64,000 nt of DNA from Roseateles sp. GTDB taxonomy: Bacteria; Pseudomonadota; Gammaproteobacteria; Burkholderiales; Burkholderiaceae. Every line of letters starts with the position of its first letter. Within the stretch, counting starts at the first letter, position 1. The DNA lies in contig JAFAMW010000039.1 in the NCBI GenBank assembly GCA_019232985.1, positions 52,105 to 116,104 of the forward strand. The letters are read 5' to 3'. Shown one piece after another: positions 1 to 8,048 of this stretch. The translations under genes were made by a program, and so were the position numbers. Below the pieces are notes generated by a model. It ran no database searches. It saw only the letters and a program-made list of their open reading frames with translations, and was not told the origin of the DNA.

Positions 1-666
1 CTTGCCGCGGGCGAGTTCGAGCAGGTGGTCGGCGATCGCGAGCGCGCGGCGCCCCTGGGCCAGCTCGTCGCCGGCGTCCGGGACCATATAGGGCGCCGTC
101 ACGAAGCGTCCGCCGACGGCCAGCGCCGGCACGCCCTCGAAGTTGTAGGCCTGGGTCAGGCGGTTCGCCTGGGCGCAGCGGCTCTGCACACCGAACGAAT
201 CCCAGGCCTGGCGCACCTTGGCCATGTCGGCGCCGAGCGAGGCCATCAGCTTGAGCACGCCCTCGGGGTCCTCGTAGTTGACGCGCTGCTGGTGGAAGGC
301 CTCGAGGACCTGCTCGTGCCAGCGCGCTTCCTGGCCGATCGCCTCGAGCGTGTAGAACAGGCGCTGGTGCGGGCGCTGCAGCGCGTTGAACGCGACATGC
401 TCGCGGCGGAAGCTCGCGTCGGCCGGCAGGCGCGCGAGCCACTGGCGCAGCGCCGGGTCGAACACATAGCAGTGCGGGCAGGCGTACCAGAAGAACTCGA
501 CGACCTCGATCTTGCCCGCCGGCGTCGGCACCGGCGGGTTCAGGATCTTGTAGTCGTGGCCCTCGACGGGCGTGCCGGCCTGGGCCCAGGCCGGCGCGAC
601 GGCCAGGCCGGCCGCGCCGATCGCCGACAGGCCCAGCAGGCCCGTGATTTTGCGTCGCTTCATCAT
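1..666 (-). CDS. dsbA: DsbA-family thiol:disulfide oxidoreductase, copy 1 (3' end cut by window edge)
   Basis: Periplasmic disulfide oxidase of the thioredoxin fold. Reading from the tandem ATG codons at 666/663 the frame stays open to base 1, giving 222 codons, so only a few C-terminal residues are missing. A basic N-terminus and hydrophobic stretch ending in AWAQA form a signal peptide (about residues 1-30). The active site CPHC lies near residues 63-66, and the cis-Pro loop reads GVPA. A GAGGGG Shine-Dalgarno sits 9 nt upstream. It starts 5 bases after the stop of a second dsbA-like gene, so the two are surely co-transcribed. By family knowledge it oxidises envelope proteins and is re-oxidised by DsbB. 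DsbA function is near certain; which copy is the main oxidase is not. Confidence 0.93.
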   Translation of the reverse strand, partial: MMKRRKITGLLGLSAIGAAGLAVAPAWAQAGTPVEGHDYKILNPPVPTPAGKIEVVEFFWYACPHCYVFDPALRQWLARLPADASFRREHVAFNALQRPHQRLFYTLEAIGQEARWHEQVLEAFHQQRVNYEDPEGVLKLMASLGADMAKVRQAWDSFGVQSRCAQANRLTQAYNFEGVPALAVGGRFVTAPYMVPDAGDELAQGRRALAIADHLLELARGK

Positions 667-671
667 GATGC

Positions 672-1334
672 TCAGCCCCTCGCGCGCTTGACGAGCACGT
701 CGGCGATCTGCAGCGCGCGCGCGCCGTCCTCGACTTCGCTGGCGCCGGGCGCGCCGGCCATGCTCGGCGAGGTCACGAAGCGGCCGCCGATGATCAGCGT
801 CGGCACGCTGTCGATGCCGGTGTCCTGCATGAACTGGTTCGCCTGGCGGCATTTGCCGACGACGCTGAACGAGTTGTAGGCCTGCTTGAACTTGGCCATG
901 TCGACGCCGAGCCGGCCGGCCAGGTCGAACACGCCCGACTCGCTCGTCACGTCGGCGCCGCCGACGTGGATCGCGCTGAACACCGGCTGGTGCAGCGCGT
1001 CCTCGACGCCCATCGCCTGGAGCGCGAAGAACATGCGCTGGGTCAGGCCGGTCATGGTGTTCGCGCCGACCGCCACGCGGCGCAGCGTCACGTCGGCCGC
1101 GTGGGCCTTCGCCCACTGGCTCAGCGGCGTGTCGAACTTGAAGCAATGCGGGCAGGTGTACATGAACACCTCGATCACCTCGACCTTGCCCGGCGGCGTC
1201 GCGAGCGGCGGCGCGAGGCGGCGGAACTGGCGCCCCTCCACCGGTGCGGCCGGCGCGGGCTGGGCCAGCGCGACGGAGCCGCTGGCGGCGAGGCCGGTGA
1301 GGGCGAGCATGGAATTGAAGTCGCGGCGCTGCAT
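672..1334 (-). CDS. DsbA-family thiol:disulfide oxidoreductase, copy 2
   Basis: 220-residue periplasmic thioredoxin-fold protein with a signal peptide (cleavage near ALAQ, residue 25) and the DsbA-type active site CPHC at residues 61-64, preceded by YT. The cis-Pro loop reads SVPT. It has the same architecture as the gene that follows 5 bases downstream but is clearly diverged from it, so this is an old duplication, not an assembly repeat. The N-terminal residues RRDF could be read as a weak Tat-like motif, but there is no full consensus. It lies downstream of the SPOR protein and argS in the usual Burkholderiales order. It could be the housekeeping DsbA or a specialised copy; sequence alone does not decide. 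Confidence 0.92.
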   Translation of the reverse strand: MQRRDFNSMLALTGLAASGSVALAQPAPAAPVEGRQFRRLAPPLATPPGKVEVIEVFMYTCPHCFKFDTPLSQWAKAHAADVTLRRVAVGANTMTGLTQRMFFALQAMGVEDALHQPVFSAIHVGGADVTSESGVFDLAGRLGVDMAKFKQAYNSFSVVGKCRQANQFMQDTGIDSVPTLIIGGRFVTSPSMAGAPGASEVEDGARALQIADVLVKRARG

Positions 1335-1405
1335 GCTGATTCCGGTTGCGCTAATGGCGAGGGTGGGCAGAGCCGGCAGCTTGCCGGCCCCGGCTTAAAA
1401 GGCGC

Positions 1406-2083
1406 TTATCGCGCCATGTGCACGAGCGAGGCCTCCATGCCGGCCTCGATGAGCTTCTTTTGCTGGGCCTCGGCGTCCTCGCGGGTCTCGAAGGGGCCGA
1501 CGCGCACGCGGTATACGGTGCGTCCAGACTGGTCCTTCTCCATGACCTTGGCCGACAGGCCGAGCAGGGCCAGGCGGGCGCGCTGCTGTTCGGCGTCCTC
1601 GGGACGCGTGTAGGCGCCGGCCTGGACGAAGAAGGTGTCGGCGTCGGCCGCGGCCGACGCGGCCCTGGCCTGGGCGGCCGGCGCGCTCGCGGGCGGCTTG
1701 GCGACGGCGGCCGCCGGCGGCTGCGCGGCCGGTGCGGTGGCGACCGGCGCAGGCGCCTGCGTCACCGGGGCGGCGGCCGGCGGCGCCGACGCGGGCGCCG
1801 TGACGACGCCACTCGCGGCGCGCGCGCTCGCGAGCGGCGCGTTCGGGTCCCAGTTCTTGTTGTGCGCGGCTTCCTCGGCGTCCTGCTCGGCGGTGCGCTG
1901 CGGCAGCTTGTCGACGAAGGGCACGGGCACCTTGCTGATGTAGAGCGCCACGCCGAGCGCGATCGCGAGGCCGACGAGCAGGCCGACGATCAGGCCGAGC
2001 ACGAAGCCGCCGCGCTCGCTGCTTTTCTTGCCGCCGCCGCCCTTGGCGTTGCCGCCACCCTTCTTGCTGCCTGCTTCGGCCAT
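1406..2083 (-). CDS. SPOR-domain inner-membrane protein (FtsN/DedD-like)
   Basis: 225-residue bitopic protein. A Lys/Gly-rich cytoplasmic tail (1-26) is followed by one transmembrane helix (about 27-49), a long Ala/Pro-rich periplasmic linker (about 80-147) and a C-terminal SPOR domain (about 148-225), recognisable from FFVQAGAY and the YRVRVGPF repeat. By family knowledge SPOR domains bind denuded peptidoglycan glycan strands at the division septum. The gene follows argS by 5 bases and precedes the dsbA pair, a conserved order in Burkholderiales where it is often annotated ftsN. It may be a true FtsN or another SPOR protein; the FtsN essential helix cannot be recognised by eye. Confidence 0.88.
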   Translation of the reverse strand: MAEAGSKKGGGNAKGGGGKKSSERGGFVLGLIVGLLVGLAIALGVALYISKVPVPFVDKLPQRTAEQDAEEAAHNKNWDPNAPLASARAASGVVTAPASAPPAAAPVTQAPAPVATAPAAQPPAAAVAKPPASAPAAQARAASAAADADTFFVQAGAYTRPEDAEQQRARLALLGLSAKVMEKDQSGRTVYRVRVGPFETREDAEAQQKKLIEAGMEASLVHMAR

Positions 2084-2088
2084 GATGC

Positions 2089-3792
2089 TTACTCTGCCTT
2101 TTCTCGGGACATCGATTCGGGCGCGCTGACGCCGAGCACGCCGAGCGCGTTGCGCAGCACCTGGCGCGTCGCCGCGAGCAGCGCGACGCGGGCGCGGGTG
2201 AGCTCGGGCGCCTGGTCGAGCACGCGCTCGGCCGCATAGTAGCTGTGGAACGCGGCGGCCAGATCGCGCAGGTAGAACGCGACGTCGTGTGGCGCGAGGC
2301 CGGCCGCCGCACCCGCCAGCATGCGCGGGTAGTCGGCGAGCTTGAGCATCAGCGCGGCCTCGGTCGGCGCGCTCAACTGGCCGAGCTCGGCGCCGGCGAG
2401 GGCCGCTTCGTCGCCGCCCGATTCATCGACCCATTTGCGGATGATCGAGTTGATCCGCGCGTGGGCGTACTGGACGTAGAAGACCGGGTTCTCGTCGTTC
2501 TGCTGGAGCGCGAGGTCGACGTCGAAGGTGAACTCGGTGTCGGCCTTGCGGCTGATCAGGAAGAAGCGCACGGCGTCGCGGCTGGTCCAGTCGACGAGGT
2601 CGCGCAGCGTCACGTAGGCGCCCGCGCGCTTGGAGATCTTGACCTCCTCGCCGCCCTTCATGACCGTGACCATCTTGTGCAGCACGTAGTCGGGGAAGCC
2701 CGGCGGGATGCCGACGCCGGCGGCCTGCAGGCCGCCGCGCACGCGCGCGATCGTGCCGTGGTGGTCGGTGCCCTGGACGTTGATGCACTTGGTGTAGCCG
2801 CGCTCGAACTTGTCGATGTGGTACGCGACGTCGGGCACGAAGTAGGTGTAGCCGCCGTCGGACTTGCGCATCACGCGGTCCTTGTCGTCGCCGTACTCGG
2901 TCGAGCGCAGCCACAGTGCGCCGCCCTCCTCGAAGGTCTTGCCCGAGGCGACGAGCCTGGCGACGGCCGCCTCGACGAGGCCGCGCGTGTACAGGCTCGA
3001 CTCGAGGAAGTAGTTGTCGAACCGGAGGCCGAAGGCCTGCAGGTCGAGGTCCTGCTCGTGGCGCAGGTAGGCGACGGCGAACTGGCGGATCGAGTCGAGG
3101 TCGGCGATGTCGCCCGAGGCCGTGAACTCGCGGTCGTCGGCCTTGACGGTTTCCTTGCGCAGGAAGGCCGCGGCGATGTCGGCGATGTAGTCGCCGTTGT
3201 AGGCGGCCTCGGGCCAGCCCGCGTCGCCGGGCTTGAGGCCCTGGAGCCGACATTGCGTGCTGTTCGCGAGCGTCGCGATCTGCACGCCCGCGTCGTTGTA
3301 ATAGAACTCGCGCGTAACCTGGGCGCCCTGGGTCGCGAACAGATTGCACAGCGCGTCGCCGAGCGCGGCCTGGCGCGCGTGGCCGACGTGCAGCGGCCCG
3401 GTCGGGTTGGCCGACACGAACTCGACCATCACATGCTGGTCGTTCGCGGGCTGTTGGCCGAACGCGGCGCCGGCCGCGAGCACCTCGCCGACGACGGCCT
3501 GCTTCGCGGCGGCCTTGAGGCGGATATTGATGAAGCCGGGGCCGGCGATCTCGAGCGCGTCGACCCAGTGCCGGAACGCCGGCTTGGCCTCGAGCGCCGC
3601 GATCAGCGCCTGGGCGAGCTCGCGCGGGTTCTTCTTGAGCGGCTTGGCCAGCTGCATGGCGGCCGTGCACGCGAGGTCGCCGTGGGCGGCCTGCTTCGGG
3701 GATTCGAAGGCAGCGTCGAGCGCGCTGCCGGGGCTGATTTCCTGGATCGCCGCGGCGAGGGCGGCGAGCAGGTCCTGCTTGGCTTGGATCAT
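2089..3792 (-). CDS. argS: Arginyl-tRNA synthetase
   Basis: 567-residue class I aminoacyl-tRNA synthetase that charges tRNA-Arg. The N-terminal Arg-specific domain (about 1-110) is followed by the catalytic core with the HIGH-type motif HVGH at residues 135-138 inside [13 protein letters not shown], and a KMSKS-like loop EVKISKRAG. The C-terminal anticodon-binding (DALR) domain ends near SAPES. The start ATG at 3792 is supported by a TAGAAT -10 box only 6 nt upstream, which suggests a leaderless transcript separate from the exporter gene 40 bp upstream. The stop lies 5 bases before the SPOR gene, so a shared transcript is likely. Length and motifs are normal. Confidence 0.98.
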   Translation of the reverse strand: MIQAKQDLLAALAAAIQEISPGSALDAAFESPKQAAHGDLACTAAMQLAKPLKKNPRELAQALIAALEAKPAFRHWVDALEIAGPGFINIRLKAAAKQAVVGEVLAAGAAFGQQPANDQHVMVEFVSANPTGPLHVGHARQAALGDALCNLFATQGAQVTREFYYNDAGVQIATLANSTQCRLQGLKPGDAGWPEAAYNGDYIADIAAAFLRKETVKADDREFTASGDIADLDSIRQFAVAYLRHEQDLDLQAFGLRFDNYFLESSLYTRGLVEAAVARLVASGKTFEEGGALWLRSTEYGDDKDRVMRKSDGGYTYFVPDVAYHIDKFERGYTKCINVQGTDHHGTIARVRGGLQAAGVGIPPGFPDYVLHKMVTVMKGGEEVKISKRAGAYVTLRDLVDWTSRDAVRFFLISRKADTEFTFDVDLALQQNDENPVFYVQYAHARINSIIRKWVDESGGDEAALAGAELGQLSAPTEAALMLKLADYPRMLAGAAAGLAPHDVAFYLRDLAAAFHSYYAAERVLDQAPELTRARVALLAATRQVLRNALGVLGVSAPESMSREKAE

Positions 3793-3804
3793 GGGCGAAT
3801 TCTA
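3793..3804 (-). promoter_or_regulatory. Putative leaderless promoter of argS
   Basis: On the minus strand the box TAGAAT (3804-3799) is followed by TCGCCC and then the argS ATG at 3792. With a usual -10 to start-site distance of 6-8 nt, transcription would begin at or beside the A of the start codon. No convincing -35 box was seen. Inference from spacing only. Confidence 0.5.
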
Positions 3805-3832
3805 GGGGCGCGGCGCCAAACCCCACCGAGGC

Positions 3833-5119
3833 TCACGGCGTGCCTTCGCGCTCCAGCGCGTTGCGCTCGGCGAGCGGGCGGAACCAGCGCCGCCACAGCG
3901 CCGCGACGAGCAGGGTGCCGACGCCGCCCGCGACGACCGAGCCGACCGGTCCGAGCAGCGCCGCCGTCGCGCCCGACTCGAACTCGCCGAGCTGGTTGCT
4001 CGCGCCGATGAAGATCGAGCTCACGGCGCTCACGCGGCCGCGCATCGCCTCGGGCGTCTCGAGTTGTACGAGGGTCTGGCGCACGACGACGCTGACCATG
4101 TCGGCCGCGCCCGAGATCGCGAGCACGGCGAGCGACAGCCAGAAGCTGCGCGACAGCCCGAACACGATCATGCACAGGCCGAACACCGCGACCGCGCCGA
4201 GCAGGCGCCGGCCCGCGCGACGGCGCAGCGGCCGGCGCGTGAGCACGATCGACATCGCGAGCGCGCCGGCCGCCGGCGCGCCGCGCAGCAGGCCCAGGCC
4301 CCAGGCGCCGACGTGGAGCATGTCGCGCGCGAACATCGGCAGCAGCGCCGTCGCGCCGCCGAGCAGCACCGCGAACAGGTCGAGCGAGATCGCGCCGAGG
4401 ATCACCGGGCTCGCCCACACGAACGCGACGCCGGCGAACAGGATCTGCAGCGTGACGGGCTCGGCGCGCCGCGGCGCGTGTTCGTAGCGCACGCGCAGCG
4501 CGAGCGCGGCGGCGAGCCCGAAGCAGACGAACGCGACGCCGTAGACGACCTGCGCGCCCGCGACGTAGAGCACGCCGCCGAGCGCCGGGCCCGCGATCAT
4601 CGCGGCCTGCGCGCCCGAGGCGTTGAACGCGAGGCCGCGCGCGAGCAGGCTGCCGGGCAGCAGCGCCGGCGTGAGCGCCTGAAGCGCCGGCATCTGGAAC
4701 GCGCGGACCGCGCCGAGCACGACCGACAGCAGCAGCAGGACCTCGCGCGAGGCCCAGGGGCCGTGCCCCCAGCCGAGCGTCGCGAGCGCGAGCACGAGCG
4801 CGACGACGGTCTGCACGCACAGGCAGGTGCCCAGGATGCGGCCGCGGTGGTGCTGGTCGACGACATGGCCGGCCGGCAGCGTGAGCGCGAGCGCGGGCAT
4901 GAACTGGACGAGGCCGACGAGGCCGAGGTCCCAGGCGCTATGGGTCAGGTCGTACATCTGCCAGCCGATCGCGACGAGCAGCATCTGGCCCGCGAGGCTG
5001 GTCGCGAAGCGCGCGAGCCACAGCCGCATGAAGCTGCGGTGGGCGAGCAGGTCGCGAAACGCGCTTGCGGCGGTAGCGGGGACCATGGCGGCGGGCGGGG
5101 AAGGCGGGGCGACGGGCAT
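3833..5119 (-). CDS. MFS transporter (EntS-like exporter family)
   Basis: 428-residue inner-membrane protein with about twelve hydrophobic segments. It belongs to the MFS group that includes enterobactin exporter EntS and similar drug/siderophore exporters. The signature is an N-terminal FMRLWLARFATSLAGQM, an A-motif-like loop GHVVDQHHRGR, and a cytoplasmic Arg-rich loop after helix 6. Substrate cannot be told from sequence, and no siderophore biosynthesis genes are nearby. It is divergent from the Ser/Thr kinase gene with only about 38 bp between starts and lies upstream of argS on the same strand. A -10-like TATGCT sits 9 nt before the ATG. Confidence 0.85.
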   Translation of the reverse strand: MPVAPPSPPAAMVPATAASAFRDLLAHRSFMRLWLARFATSLAGQMLLVAIGWQMYDLTHSAWDLGLVGLVQFMPALALTLPAGHVVDQHHRGRILGTCLCVQTVVALVLALATLGWGHGPWASREVLLLLSVVLGAVRAFQMPALQALTPALLPGSLLARGLAFNASGAQAAMIAGPALGGVLYVAGAQVVYGVAFVCFGLAAALALRVRYEHAPRRAEPVTLQILFAGVAFVWASPVILGAISLDLFAVLLGGATALLPMFARDMLHVGAWGLGLLRGAPAAGALAMSIVLTRRPLRRRAGRRLLGAVAVFGLCMIVFGLSRSFWLSLAVLAISGAADMVSVVVRQTLVQLETPEAMRGRVSAVSSIFIGASNQLGEFESGATAALLGPVGSVVAGGVGTLLVAALWRRWFRPLAERNALEREGTP

Positions 5120-5157
5120 GGCGCCGCGAGCATAGCGCCGCCGCTATGATTCCGCCG
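5120..5157. promoter_or_regulatory. Divergent promoter pair between exporter and Ser/Thr kinase
   Basis: Two -10-like boxes point outward. TATGCT (5134-5129, minus strand) lies 9 nt before the exporter ATG. TATGAT (5145-5150, plus strand) lies 7 nt before the ATG at 5158 of the kinase. The ATG inside TATGAT at 5146 is also in frame with the kinase, but as part of a -10 box it would not be transcribed. The short spacing implies near-leaderless mRNAs on both sides. Confidence 0.45.
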
Positions 5158-6516
5158 ATGAGCGCGCCGGACTCCACATTGCCGTCGGCTGGGCCCGACC
5201 TGCCGGCCCAGATCGGCAAGTACCGCGTCCTGCGCCGGCTCGGCGAGGGCGCGACGAGCGACGTGTTCCTCGCCGTCGACGCGTTCGGCGGCGGCGAGGT
5301 CGCGATCAAGCGCCTGCGCTCCTGGGCGACCTCGAGCCGCGCGGGCGGCGACTACGGCGTGCGCTTCTTCTCGGCCGAGGCCGCGCTCGCGGGCCGGCTC
5401 CAGCACCCGAACGTCGTGCAGATCCTCGACGCGGTGCCCGAGGACGACGCGCCCTACCTGGTCATGGAGTACGTGCCCGGCGTCACGCTGAAGAACTTCT
5501 GCCGCAGCGACCGCCTGCTGCCGCTCGACCAGATCGTCGAGCTCGGCTTCAAGTGCGCGATGGCGCTCGGCTACGTGTTCCGCCAGGGCGTGATCCACCG
5601 CGACGTCAAGCCCGCGAACCTGCTCGGCGTCCTCGACGACCAGGGCCACGTAACCGACGTCAAGGTCAGCGACTTCGGCTCGGCCCTGAACCTGATGTCG
5701 GACCAGACCCAGGTCCACCGCGTCGGCTCGCTCGCCTACATGCCGCCCGAGCAGATCGAGGGCGGCGACGTCGACAACCGCGCCGACATGTACGCGCTCG
5801 GCGCCGTGCTCTACCACCTGATCGCGGGCCGTCCGCCGTTCGACGCGCCGAACCAGATGGCGCTGATGCACCAGATCTACCACCAGGCGCCGACCTCGCT
5901 GGTCGGCCAGCGCGGCGGCGTGACGGCCGAGCTCGACGCGGTGATCCTGCGCGCGCTCGCCAAGCACCCGACCGAGCGCTACGCCGACTGGGACGACTTC
6001 GGCCGCGCGCTCTCCGAGCTCGTCGCGCGCCAGCTCGTGCCGCTCGCGCGCCTGCACGAGGTCAAGGACTCGGAGCGCTTCAACATGCTGCGCGCGCTCG
6101 AGTTCTTCGCCGAGTTCGGCGACGTCGAGCTCTGGGAGGTCGTGCGCCGCGCGCGCTGGCGCCGCTACCCCGAGGGCCACGCGCTGTACAAGAAGGGCCA
6201 GGAGGGCAATACCTTCCACATCATCGCCCAGGGCGAGGTCGAGGTCTGGCGCGACGCCAAGCTCGTCGCCGAGCTCGGCCAGGGCACCTCGGTCGGCGAG
6301 ATGGCCTACCTCTCGCCGAACCCCGCCCTGCGCCGCCACAGCACCGACATCCGCGTGCGCGGCGAGAACTGCACGACGATCTCGTTCACGCCCGAGTCGC
6401 TCGGGGGCCTGAGCCCCGAATGCCAGCACCGCTTCGACCGCGCCTTCATCCAGGTGCTCGTGCGGCGCCTGCACTCGGCACACGAGGCGCTCGCGCATCC
6501 GCGACGGATTCTTTGA
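5158..6516 (+). CDS. Ser/Thr protein kinase with C-terminal cyclic-nucleotide-binding-type domain
   Basis: Cytoplasmic Hanks-type kinase of 452 residues from the ATG at 5158; an in-frame ATG at 5146 adds four residues but lies in a -10 box. The kinase domain spans about residues 21-290, with glycine loop GEGATSDVF, ATP-binding Lys51 (VAIK), catalytic HRDVKPAN loop (Asp149) and metal-binding DFG (Asp172), so all catalytic residues are present. The last 120 residues form a cNMP-binding fold (GNTFHIIAQGEVEV, then GEMAYL and RRHST, the phosphate-cassette positions). No transmembrane segment is seen. The fusion suggests kinase activity gated by a cyclic nucleotide or similar ligand; that is inference. 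A gene for a secreted PsiF-type protein follows. Confidence 0.9.
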   Translation: MSAPDSTLPSAGPDLPAQIGKYRVLRRLGEGATSDVFLAVDAFGGGEVAIKRLRSWATSSRAGGDYGVRFFSAEAALAGRLQHPNVVQILDAVPEDDAPYLVMEYVPGVTLKNFCRSDRLLPLDQIVELGFKCAMALGYVFRQGVIHRDVKPANLLGVLDDQGHVTDVKVSDFGSALNLMSDQTQVHRVGSLAYMPPEQIEGGDVDNRADMYALGAVLYHLIAGRPPFDAPNQMALMHQIYHQAPTSLVGQRGGVTAELDAVILRALAKHPTERYADWDDFGRALSELVARQLVPLARLHEVKDSERFNMLRALEFFAEFGDVELWEVVRRARWRRYPEGHALYKKGQEGNTFHIIAQGEVEVWRDAKLVAELGQGTSVGEMAYLSPNPALRRHSTDIRVRGENCTTISFTPESLGGLSPECQHRFDRAFIQVLVRRLHSAHEALAHPRRIL

Positions 6517-6608
6517 TCGAGCTCGTGAACCCGGCTTGCGCGGCCCGCGTCGAGCTGCTCGAATCGCCTAAGCTGTCTTGTCCATCACCCTGCAGAAAGG
6601 TTGCCTCC

Positions 6609-6947
6609 ATGAAGAAGACTCTCTTGATCAGCGTCGCTGCCCTCGGCCTGGGCCTGCTCGCGGGCGCCGCCCACGCGACGAACGCCGCGCAGGACCACAT
6701 GAAGAGCTGCAGCGCCGACTTCAAGGCCAGCGGCAAGCCGACGTCCGAGCGCCAGGCCTTCATGAAGGAATGCCTCGCCGCCAAGCCGGCCGCCGCCGCG
6801 AGCGCCGCCGCCCCGGCCGCGTCGATGGCCGACAAGTCCGCGATGAGCGCGCAGGAGCGCATGAAGGCCTGCAGCGCCGACTTCAGGGCCACCGGCAAGC
6901 CAAGCAGCGAGCGTCAGGCCTATATGAAGGACTGCCTGAAGAAGTAA
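6609..6947 (+). CDS. Secreted PsiF-repeat protein
   Basis: 112-residue exported protein with a classic signal peptide (residues 1-22, ending AHA). Two near-identical PsiF repeats follow, each of about 26 residues with the pattern MK-C-SADF-A-GKP-SERQA-MK-CL (one at about 31-56, one at about 85-110), joined by an Ala/Pro linker. E. coli PsiF is a phosphate-starvation-inducible protein with the same repeat; its molecular role is unknown. A GAAAGG ribosome-binding site precedes the ATG at 6609. It converges with the LysR gene just downstream. Two Cys per repeat suggest disulfides in the periplasm. Confidence 0.85.
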   Translation: MKKTLLISVAALGLGLLAGAAHATNAAQDHMKSCSADFKASGKPTSERQAFMKECLAAKPAAAASAAAPAASMADKSAMSAQERMKACSADFRATGKPSSERQAYMKDCLKK

Positions 6948-6972
6948 GCGGGCCAGCGCGCGGACCGTCGCC

Positions 6973-7887
6973 TCATGGGCGGCCGCGCTGCCAGTACTGC
7001 GCACTGCCCCAGGCCGCCTTCAGGAAGTCGATCCACAGCCGCACGCGCAGCGGCAGGTGCTTGGCCTGCGGGAACAGCACGTAGATGCCGTTCGGCGGCG
7101 CGGCGAACGCGTCGAGCACGCTGAGCAGCCGGCCGGCCTCGAGGTCGGCCGCGACTTCCCAGGTGCTGCGCCACGCGAGCCCCAGGCCGGCCAGGCACCA
7201 TTCGTGCAGCACCTGGCCGTCGCTGCAGTCGAGCCGCCCGCTCGGCCGCAGGTGCTCGACCGCGCCGTCGAGCATGAACGCCCAGCCGCGCGACTGGCTC
7301 GCCTCGCTCGACAGCGTCAGGCAGGCGTGGCGCGCGAGCTCGCCCGGGTGCTGCGGCACGCCGGCGCGCTTCAGGTAGGCGGGCGCGCCGACGCACAGGC
7401 GCCGGTTGTCGGCGAGCCGCGTGCTCACGAGGCTCGAGTCGGGCAGGTCGCCGACGCGCACCGCGCAGTCGTAACCCTCGTTGACGATGTCGACGACGCG
7501 GTCGCTGAGGTTCAGCGACAGGCTCACGTCGGGATGGGCGGCGAGGAACTCGGGCACGAGCGGCGCGACATGGCGGCGCCCGAAGCCGGCCGGCGCCGTG
7601 ATGCGCAGGTGGCCGCTCGCCTTGACGCCGCCGGCGCTGACGCTGGCCTCCGCGTTCGCGAGCGCGCCGAGCAGGCGCTGGCAATCCTCGAGGAACGCGC
7701 TGCCCTCGTTCGTCAGCGTGATGCGCCGCGTCGTGCGGCGCAGCAGCTTGACGCCCAGGCGCGCCTCGAGCGCGTCGATGCGCCGCCCCATCACGGCCGG
7801 CGCGACGCCGTCGAGCTGGGCCGCGGCGGTCAGGCTGCCCTTGGTCGCGACCGCGACAAAGGATTCCATCTGCTTGAGCCGGTCCAT
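6973..7887 (-). CDS. LysR-family transcriptional regulator
   Basis: DNA-binding regulator of 304 residues from the ATG at 7887. The N-terminal winged helix-turn-helix (about 1-60) has the typical MESFVAVATKGSLTAAA and RRTTRRITLT segments; the rest is a periplasmic-binding-protein-like effector domain (LysR_substrate). A longer in-frame start at 7908 is possible. The shorter one is preferred because CACAAT plus CGCCGC stands immediately before it, the same arrangement seen at several genes here. It is transcribed away from malate synthase G, so it might control that gene, but no clear T-N11-A operator stood out. Confidence 0.88.
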   Translation of the reverse strand: MDRLKQMESFVAVATKGSLTAAAQLDGVAPAVMGRRIDALEARLGVKLLRRTTRRITLTNEGSAFLEDCQRLLGALANAEASVSAGGVKASGHLRITAPAGFGRRHVAPLVPEFLAAHPDVSLSLNLSDRVVDIVNEGYDCAVRVGDLPDSSLVSTRLADNRRLCVGAPAYLKRAGVPQHPGELARHACLTLSSEASQSRGWAFMLDGAVEHLRPSGRLDCSDGQVLHEWCLAGLGLAWRSTWEVAADLEAGRLLSVLDAFAAPPNGIYVLFPQAKHLPLRVRLWIDFLKAAWGSAQYWQRGRP

Positions 7888-7899
7888 GCGGCGATTGTG
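7888..7899 (-). promoter_or_regulatory. Putative leaderless promoter of the LysR gene
   Basis: On the minus strand CACAAT (7899-7894) plus CGCCGC leads directly into the ATG at 7887. This is almost the same block as before thiL (GACAAT CGCCGC ATG). Confidence 0.45.
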
Positions 7900-8048
7900 C
7901 GCGTCCAATGCCGTGAAACAAGGCGGATCGGCGGGGATTTGTGCATTTGAGACAAGTAATCCTTGCGTCGCGGGTTAGGAATCGAAGCGGGTGATCGGCG
8001 TAGATTCACGCTCAATCCCCTTTATTCACGGCCTCAAAGGAGCCCGCC

